Source: Epiperipatus broadwayi
Taxonomy: Eukaryota > Onychophora > Udeonychophora > Euonychophora > Peripatidae
Direction: 5' to 3'
DNA length: 64,000 nt
NCBI GenBank assembly: GCA_028023455.1
Contig: JAQFVV010012490.1
Span: 3,906,576-3,970,575 of the forward strand
Each line of letters starts with the position of its first letter. Positions within the stretch are counted from its first letter, which is position 1. Under the pieces are notes generated by a model, which saw only the letters and a program-made list of their open reading frames with translations, was not told the DNA's origin and made no database searches. This document shows positions 56,300-64,000 of this stretch, piece by piece. The translations under genes and the position numbers were made by a program.

Positions 56300-58850
56300 G
56301 AAGATCTAAAAGGCAAATCACCTCAGGCAGCAGATAATTCAAATACCAATGCAAAGGTATAAATAGTGGTCCTTTTTAAAAAAAAAAAAAAAAACAGAAG
56401 AGAAAGAAAGTTGCAGAACTTCTCTATGCCAGTTGAAATGTTGAGTGAGTAGTTTAAAGGAAAATCACCACCCGTCCCTTCCTGAGACATGAAATCTTTG
56501 ATTATGCTGCTGCCAGAGCTTGCCTTCAAATGCTACGAGCCATAAACGTTTGCCTGCGAAATCATCCCGGGAACTCCAGGTAAAATGCCGAAGAGCTTAA
56601 ATACTGTCGTCCAGATTTTAAAAGTCATTATTAGAATATAAATGTAATTTCTTAAAGCTTAAAAAAAATATCAAAAGTTAACATTTATTGGAAATCTTTT
56701 TTTTTAACTGACTCTTTAACTTTTTCTTTTTAAATTATTTATGTTTTTTTTTTTTAATAACTCAAGCTCACCACAATTTTAATGTTGATTATTGAATATG
56801 AAAATATTTATTTGCTTTTATATATTAATTTTAGTATGAGATTTCATGCTTTGATTTTTTTATTTTTATTGACAAACTTCACTCGCGGGGGCCCAAAGAA
56901 CATAGTTTGCTAATAGAGCAAATTATGTACAGGAGGGGAAGGGAGTTTTAGCAAAGAATGAATTAATTTTAAAATAAAAATAAGTTGATCTATTTTTATT
57001 TTTGCAAGTGAAGTCATGTCGAATATATGTATCAAAATAAACTTACCGTAATTCTTTAAATAAACTTATTACAGATTTCCCAGGATGGGATTCTATTATT
57101 TTATATTTCAGTAATTTGAAACAAAAGTAACATGCTATAAATTTTGACCTAATAACAGCGCCACTGGATAGTGTCAGTTAATTATCATGCTTTTTTTTTA
57201 AAGTTAGGAAAGTGGGAAGGGGGGATTTATTCGAAAAGTAAATTTCCTTATTCTATATGTTTGGTTTTTGTTAGTTAAATATTTACATAAAGTAGTTGGT
57301 TATGCAGATTGATCTCTATGCAGTATTAGATCATTTAAGGCTATTTAATTATAATTAGTTCATATTTGATGATTATAATATCTCCGGTTAATAAAGAATG
57401 CTCGGAGTAGTGTGGACAGACCTAAAACAGTCAATAATTTGATGTTCGGAGTTGGCTCCCGGTTACGCATACATCTGTGGGCTGGAGAGTATGGTTGAGG
57501 TAGAGTTGGTTAGTCGGCATGCTTTCCATACAGGCGGACATGTTGGCTCTCCGTAATTCCTATCTCCTATCGGTATATGATTGCAACAGGCGGACGTACC
57601 AATTTCTCTTTTTCTTCGTTAAAATAGGCATGCGAGTGCCTGTAAACCAGCTCTTACGATCTACCTATGTTTCTTCTTTCCTTAGCATTCGTATGTTTAT
57701 TAACTCGACATTGTTTCACTTTTCTTTTGCCTATCTAATACGTAAGCCATAGGGAAATGATTCTACTCAAGGATCTTCAGCCTGAGTAACCGATTCTTTT
57801 GTTATCTCGTGATTAGTTAAAAAAATTGTTTAATTTAGCTAATCCAAGTTCTAGTTTTATAAAATATGATTTTAATTGAAAGTCCAACTAAAGCGGCTTG
57901 TTTGCTTGATAATTAACTGATCTATTTTCTTTATATAACAGCTTACAATTTTTAATCACTGTGTAATTTAATGCTATTCCAGCAAGGTCCACTAATGTAA
58001 TAAAATATTATTTTTTTTTGATATTTAAATTATTATTCATAAAGAAAAGTAAAATAAATCATTTTCTTTTCTTGCGTCATTAGAGTAAGATGACAAATCA
58101 GTCTTATTGTAATTGTTTCTTTGATATCCATTTTTAATATTAAAAAAATGTTTTTTTTTTAATCTTTTTTTTTGTAAAGAAGAAATAAAACGTTTATTCT
58201 TTATATACATCAGTTAGTCAAATGTTGAGACATGCTGCTATATTATTAGCTTATACTAAATGTAAACGGAGAATTCAGAATCCATGGTCATCTAATTCTA
58301 AAATCTCTTTTTTTTTAAAAAAAATAAATGTAAACAAAATAAAATTGTGCAAACTAAATAAATGAAATGTTAACCGCTAACGTGAATCTGTTACGCAGGA
58401 TGCGGTCTCTGATAAAATTACCATATAATTATAAAATTAATGTAAAGAATGTTTTTTAAAGAGCTTGAGCTAAATGTCAATGTAAAATAATTAATGAGTT
58501 TAAATATATATATATAACTAAAACAAAACTTCCAATGTTCTTCGAATCTTTTCATTTACTTTTATTTTAAATATATATATAAATCAATCACCAAGTTCTC
58601 ATTAAAATATAATTAAAAATGAATCTCATGCTTTAAGACTCAGCTCTGTGCTCAGTGAAAATAAAGGAATTCGATGTTATATTGTCAAGAAAGGTTATTG
58701 ATTAGATCTTTGACCTGGGGATATAAATAAATTGGGCAGAATCCACGATGTACCTGACTTATATATCCTGTACGTGGTAGGATTTGAGGTACTTTACCTA
58801 TATTCTGGGTCTTGTTGGATCGATAGACGTTTTTCGACCGGTACAATATA
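56300..58850 (+). other. LTR-like candidate, unresolved
   Basis: Contains a TATA-box-like GGTATAAATAGTGG near 56355, a less AT-rich island at 57390-57760 and, near the right end, AATAAA followed by a less AT-rich block and CCGGTACA at 58830-58837, then ATAT. This layout resembles the LTRs at 24408-31670, which also end GGTACA. I could not find the matching left boundary or target duplication, so this is only a candidate. ORFs at 56323-56529 (minus) and 57519-57752 (plus) show no domain. Confidence 0.3.
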
Positions 58851-61031
58851 TACTTCATGTTCAAATGTTAAAAATTATGAACAAAATTTAAGTTTAAACG
58901 TTTTAATAAATTTTTATAAATAAAAATTAAATATTTATTATAAAAGCACAGATAAATGTATACAGTATAATTAATTATAAGATTAATTTGTGTTAAAAAA
59001 CAAAATATTTTCTAAAGCTTGTAAAAAAGAAAAAGAAAATAGATTCTAAATTTTAGCTAAAAAGTAGTATAAAAACAAAAGTTGTTATCGTTCAACAATA
59101 AAAAAGGTGGTAATGACATTCTAGAAAAATTAATTAATATGTGTGAAAACATATTACTAGATTAAGTTTAAGGAGATATAAATAATTAAAATAATTTAAT
59201 TAAAAAAGCTGTTCTCTCTGCTCAAGAATATGAGCTTGCAAATAGGATATCGGACAAATAAACTTGGACCTCAACTATGGCCAATAAATCAAAAAATCAA
59301 TGACAAGAGATGGATCCAAATTTTATAGATAACATAGCTCAAAACCATATAAATAGTACTGAAAATTACATTGGTTTTTATTCTGCATTCATTATTATTC
59401 TATCTTCATCCTGCCAGTGATTATTATTCAGCTTTAATTAATTCTTATCTGCTAGTCGCATGAAGTCTACCATGCAAGAGTAAAAAAACCATTATCTGCT
59501 TCATTCTGTCAATCTGGCAGAGAGCAGGCCAAAACCCCATTGCTGAGTCATGTCAAAGAAGCAGTCAACAATAGAAGAAATCGAACATGTGTACACTATG
59601 TATCCACCTTAGAAGAGGAAAAATCTGATGTCCAGTGCTACAGGAAGAATCAGCTACCAAACCAAGATTTGATATCCATGCATCCAAAATGAAAATGAAA
59701 TAGTGATTTAAAGCTTCATCCATCATAGCTATTGTTTTAAGAATCAACTCCATCAATATCTAAAGACTGAACCTGAACTTTTGAAAGAATAAGTATAAAC
59801 TTTAAACTAATCTTTATTGAATCTGTTTATGAGCAGGTATGGCAAAGCGATTCTAGTTTTTTCTATTTAAATATCATGCCACATTTTAATCGGTGCTAAT
59901 TGTAATAAATTAGTTTATAAAAAGCAATTAGCTTGTAATCACAGTCTTTTGCCATGCTATTAAACCTTGTATATTAGTTAAATCATTATTTCCATTTTTT
60001 TTTTTTTTTTTTAAAAAAAAAGTTTAAGCAGTAAATTTATTAAATCATGAATGGAGTTCAATCTGGCTGCATAGACAAATTAGATTAAGATTATAGTGAA
60101 TAGAGATCAGTTTGGGCTAATTATTCTTATGTTTTTGAGATAATATATATGATAAAAGTGAATGGCTGATATCCATCAACACAGGTTATGCTAGTTACAT
60201 CTTTTTCTCATTCTTATGTAACGCATTAGTATTAGATGAATGTAATATCATTTGCGACTGCTGATCTGTTATAATCATTATTTTGTTTAAATAATGATGT
60301 CCAGTAGATGATCAAGTTCTACCATATGCTATCCATTTTTCTTTCATACATGTGGTGTAGTGATACATATGCAACTGCAGGTCATGAATGCTACATTCAC
60401 TGTAGAAGTTTAATTCCTATCATAGGCATATAACCTCTCCATGTGATCATTGTAGTATAGATGCGATTTCCTGTATTTTACAATTACTTTATTATATATT
60501 GTGTACTAAAATCATAACCTGTAATTGATCACAATAGTCAAGTAATAAGATCAGCCTTAATTTACAAGCTTATATCAGTTAGCATTAGAACAGTGATGAT
60601 GATAGCTGAGAATAGTTAGGACTCTGTGCAATAAATTGGAATCCATTCAAACAATTAATATTAATAGTATCAATTAGTTCTAACATTTGAACATACCATA
60701 TATTATATCTGCATATAATTAAAATTAAATTAATCTAAAAATATTTGGAAAAGTTTATTTACCTTAAATTAAGTTATATATTAAGTGATTAAAGTATTGC
60801 TAGTGTATGCTTGTATTCTATATACATGAATAAATGTGAATAGCACATGTGGATTGCCCTCGGTGATTTGCACATGGGTTGTGCAATTCTGTGTGTCAAA
60901 TTTTATAAGTTAACATACTGAACAAAATCACAACACTTAAATGCCTCTAGTAACAGTTGATCATTGATTGCTACATAATTTATTGGATTCAGGGATAATA
61001 AAAGTTTGATGTAAATGTTATATGAGTAGAG
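58851..61031. other. AT-rich non-coding DNA
   Basis: No gene or repeat family recognised. A long T-run meeting an A-run is at about 59996-60021. Confidence 0.5.
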
Positions 61032-61472
61032 AATAAACTAAAGATCAGCATTTCAAGCTAATGTACATGCGCTTTTTTTACGAATGTTAATAATAAATGA
61101 ATACTTTCATTTCCAACACAAGATAAAGTCTTTGCGAAAGAATAGAATGAATCAATCTATTCTTTCAACCCAAATGCTTAAGTATGGGCAAATCTTAAGC
61201 ACTGGAAATGAAAGCGTGAAGATAAACCAATCACTTTAAATTACTCTTTACCATGTTGGAATGAATGACACCTATGAAATTTTCTAGAATTTACGACCCA
61301 TCATTCTTAAATGAAACTAAACATATGTAAATGCGATATTTATTTATATAGTGCGATGTATATAAATTGTAATAAACTAATGATCAGCATTTCAAGCTAA
61401 TGTACATGCGCTTTTTTTATGAATGTTAATAATAAATGAATACTTTCATTTCCAACACAAGATAAAGTCTTT
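61032..61472. repeat. Direct repeat of 102 bp, period 339
   Basis: 61032-61133 and 61371-61472 are almost identical (AATAAACTAA-x-GATCAGC through AGATAAAGTCTTT). The intervening 237 bp contain two small palindromes: GAAAGAATAGA...TCTATTCTTTC (about 61136-61168) and TGCTTAAG...CTTAAGCA (61175-61202). It may be a partial tandem of an unknown satellite or the direct termini of a small element. Confidence 0.65.
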
Positions 61473-61887
61473 AAATATTTTAAACCATTATTTTTTAGAA
61501 ATTATTATTTGAGACTTTTATTTTGGTGTGATTTTTTTTTTTTTAAAAAAAGGATATATAATAATATTGTAATAGAACAAATTACTTTAGTTTTATTTTT
61601 AATTTAATAACACATTTATCACTAAAAAAAATATTAAACCAGTATAAAAGTTTTTATACTAGATTAATTTGTAAATTTATTTAACAAAAATATAGCGAGG
61701 AATTATTTAATATTTTTTAAATTGTTATATGAATTATTCACTTAATTAGAAGATATATTTATTTTTTAAGATTGTTTTTACAGAAAATTAATTTTAAATA
61801 AAAACGATTATAAATAAAAATTTATATTTACAAAGATATTGTGTATAATATATAAGAAGAAAGAGTAGTGATTAATGTAATGCCTGC

Positions 61888-61966
61888 CGTAATGTGAGAT
61901 TTGAACCTGGGTAAAAATTGGAAATTTTTCAGATAGATGTCCATAACCAATTAAATTAGCTATCTA
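61888..61966 (-). repeat. tRNA-derived SINE head
   Basis: The minus strand reads GATAGCTAATTTAATTGG, resembling a D-arm/box A, and CCAGGTTCAAATCTC (box B), about 43 bases apart. Its ends do not form an acceptor stem, so it is a SINE-type relic rather than a functional tRNA gene. Cephalopods and other molluscs carry tRNA-derived SINEs. Confidence 0.5.
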
Positions 61967-62285
61967 ATTATTGTTTGGAAAAGTGAGCATCTAGCTATTT
62001 TAAAAGATAAGGAAAAAAAAAGAAAAATATAAAATTTCTCATCAACTAGCAGTTAACAGACTTTGCAAGTGAGAAAAATCTTTACTTTATGTAAGTTATA
62101 TTGACTCTGAAATATCTGACGATAAAACCATTGTAAATTAAATATTTTCTCCCTAACTTTTAAAGCTGTTTAACAATTCTTCCAATCTTCTTTCATTATT
62201 TAAATCAAATCTTTAAAAAAATTATACTCCATACTTTAATGACTGTCATCGCATTAATTTGTCAGATTATGTGAAGTAATGAAAA

Positions 62286-63009
62286 AAAATCACATGATTC
62301 TCTTGCAACACACTGATATTAGGTAGCTCTCAAGAGATAAAGTCTTGACCAGAGTATTTGAACTGAGGAAGGAATTGTATCAATATTTCAAAGAATATGG
62401 CAAAGCACATTTCACTTCCTGCTTTGAGATGATATAAATTAGCATACTTAGCTGTTATTTTAAAGAAAATATTTCAATTTGCACTAACAAAATACTTGCT
62501 TTTAAAACCACAGTGTATGAAAAAATCGCATTTCTAAATTATGAAATGTTTTCTCATTTTCTTTCTGGGACAAGCTGTTGAAATGAATCAAGAAATAGCA
62601 CATTATATTTCAAATTCATTTGGAAGCTCTAGAAGTTCAACTGTGCAAATACTTTCCTTCTTTAACAACATCCTTGTATAATTAGATGAGAAACCCGTTT
62701 TCTGACATGGTAAAAAAGCCAGAAAATCTGAATCTGCAAGAGGAGGAACAAATGACAAAAATGCAATGTGTCCATACTCTGGGAATGAAATGCAGGGTCA
62801 CATCTCCTAATCAATTCTGGATTTTGATAAAAGAAAAATATCCTTCAGTTTTGAAAAAGCCACTCAATATATTACTCCAGTTCTCTACATTTTGCACGCA
62901 CAATAAACCATTGTTTTGCATAACGATGTTGAAGAGCAAAGATAGAAATGGGTATCTATCCAAAATCAGACCAAGAATAAAACAGCTGTGCAAAAATAAA
63001 CAAGTTTAA
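62286..63009 (+). pseudogene. hAT transposase relic (ZBED5/FAM200-like C-terminal half)
   Basis: Reading from 62268, LCEVMKKNHMILLQHTDIR, then a stop where Trp is usual, then LSRDKVLTRVFELRKEL matches the hAT block LLLHTEVRWLSRGKVL. After a decayed stretch, 62686-63009 is open for 107 codons. It contains NPFSDM, FWILIKEKYPSVLKKPLNIL LQFST (the C-terminal dimerisation region) and SKIRPRIKQLC near the stop. In intact ZBED5/FAM200-like proteins the same segment reads CEAGFS-like after the FST; here it is altered. The stop in the RW motif and missing N-terminal zinc finger make it non-functional. The antisense ORF at 62811-62993 is a shadow. Confidence 0.82.
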
Positions 63010-64000
63010 ATATCACATTAAAAATGTTTACCAACATAGAAAACTCATTCCAACTTAAATTTTACATTTATAAAACAGTAGAACATGTGTTAGTAACTGG
63101 ATTGCTTTTCTATGTCATTTTGTGAAGAAACCATATCAGTTTTTTTATTTTGTAACTGAACATAGCACCATTAAAACTAAATGCTTTAAGTTTAATATTA
63201 TACTATTGTTTTAACTTAATTAATTTAAATTATGTTCATTTTCACATCACTAATTAGCAAATAAACAGAAACTTAACAGCAATAAATTATTATATCTCTC
63301 ATGTAATTAATAATTAGAAAATAAATCAATCTTTTAAAAATATGTGTTTTCCTCAAGAGTAACTAACATAAGATATAAAGAGCTATGTCAAGCATACGCA
63401 ACATTGAAAAAGTTAGAAAATACTTGTCTGAGCAAATAGTACTTTCATTTATAATTAGACAATTTTAATTTATCTGATAGACCTAAATCTTTTCATATGC
63501 CTAGTAATCTTCAAGATGTAGTACTCCCACCAGATAAGACATCATTATTAGGATGCATTTAAACAAATTTTGAAAATCCATTATTTTCTGAAAAAAAATT
63601 TTTTTTAATAATTCATAAATTTTTTAGACTACATAAAATCATTCTTTTTAGCATATAAATGTGTATGTTATTCTATCTACTTTTGAGCCTGATATCAATA
63701 ATATTCTTTGTTTTTATTGAAGCATGAACTTATCTAATCATTATATTTCCTATTGAAATCTTTTTTTTTTAATTTACCAGGTGACCAATACCTAAGAACA
63801 GTTTAATTTGCAGCTCTTCACTAGTAGTTAGTGTTTACTCAAGCTTTTCTTTAATTTAAAAAATATTTTGAAATGTATATTAATGTCCTTATTTAGTATC
63901 ATTCAATGTTTCATCAAATAACTTCTTTATTAGCCATTCATTAGACTAGAGTTTATCCACTTAATGAATAATATTTCTGTAGTGTAATTTTCACTACACT
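63010..64000. other. AT-rich non-coding DNA to window end
   Basis: No further coding or repeat feature recognised. Confidence 0.5.

Noticed and set aside
62811-62993. 60-aa minus-strand ORF
   Set aside because: Antisense shadow of the hAT transposase relic.

Overview
The window looks like AT-rich intronic and intergenic DNA from an animal genome, most likely a mollusc and possibly a cephalopod. That assignment is inference: it rests on very long introns, several Penelope-like elements, RTE and hAT relics, tRNA-derived SINE sequence and many recent LTR insertions. I see no bacterial operon, rRNA gene or CRISPR array.

The only host gene I can support is on the minus strand. Three exons (53511-53606, 53300-53424, 18811-18900) have matching splice phases. 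They encode the middle of a PLP-dependent cysteine synthase / cystathionine beta-synthase-family protein: the Schiff-base lysine motif, the substrate/phosphate loop, and the segment after it. Introns of 86 bp and 34,399 bp separate them. Both ends of the gene lie outside the window or were not found. Nearly everything else is transposable-element sequence in or around its introns.

Layout: 1-903, a head-to-tail dimer of a 456-bp repeat carrying a type I hammerhead ribozyme (retrozyme-like). 6272-6826, a decayed coiled-coil ORF. 8845-12305, Penelope-like element A split by a solo LTR (9571-12089, TSD ATAT). 12984-13270, a near-perfect inverted repeat. 18811-18900, a host exon. 20762-21478, two decayed retrozyme copies in opposite orientation. 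22691-38006, a minus-strand non-coding LTR element (TSD ATAT) whose 3' LTR holds a retrozyme fragment, a 7.3-kb plus-strand LTR-int-LTR-int-LTR tandem (TSD CTTG) and a solo LTR (TSD ATAT). 38092-40065, a long-TIR foldback element with a 9-bp TSD. 40710-42195, an inverted array of retrozyme units. 43820-53096, three degenerate Penelope-like elements in a row, the last split by a solo LTR (TSD CCGG). 53300-53606, two host exons. 53920-55640, an RTE-clade relic. 61032-61472, a direct repeat. 61888-61966, a tRNA-like SINE head. 62286-63009, a hAT transposase relic.

The most interesting signal is the recurrence of hammerhead-type self-cleaving RNA architecture. It is clearest in the 456-bp repeat family, where copies differ by compensatory base changes in stems I and II while the core (CUGANGA, GAAA, GUC) is kept. 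Weaker hammerhead-like motifs sit at the 3' ends of all four Penelope-like elements, in both arms of the 12984-13270 inverted repeat, and near 16540. Hammerheads in Penelope-like elements and in metazoan retrozymes are established; this family, its inverted arrays and its placement are what merit checking.
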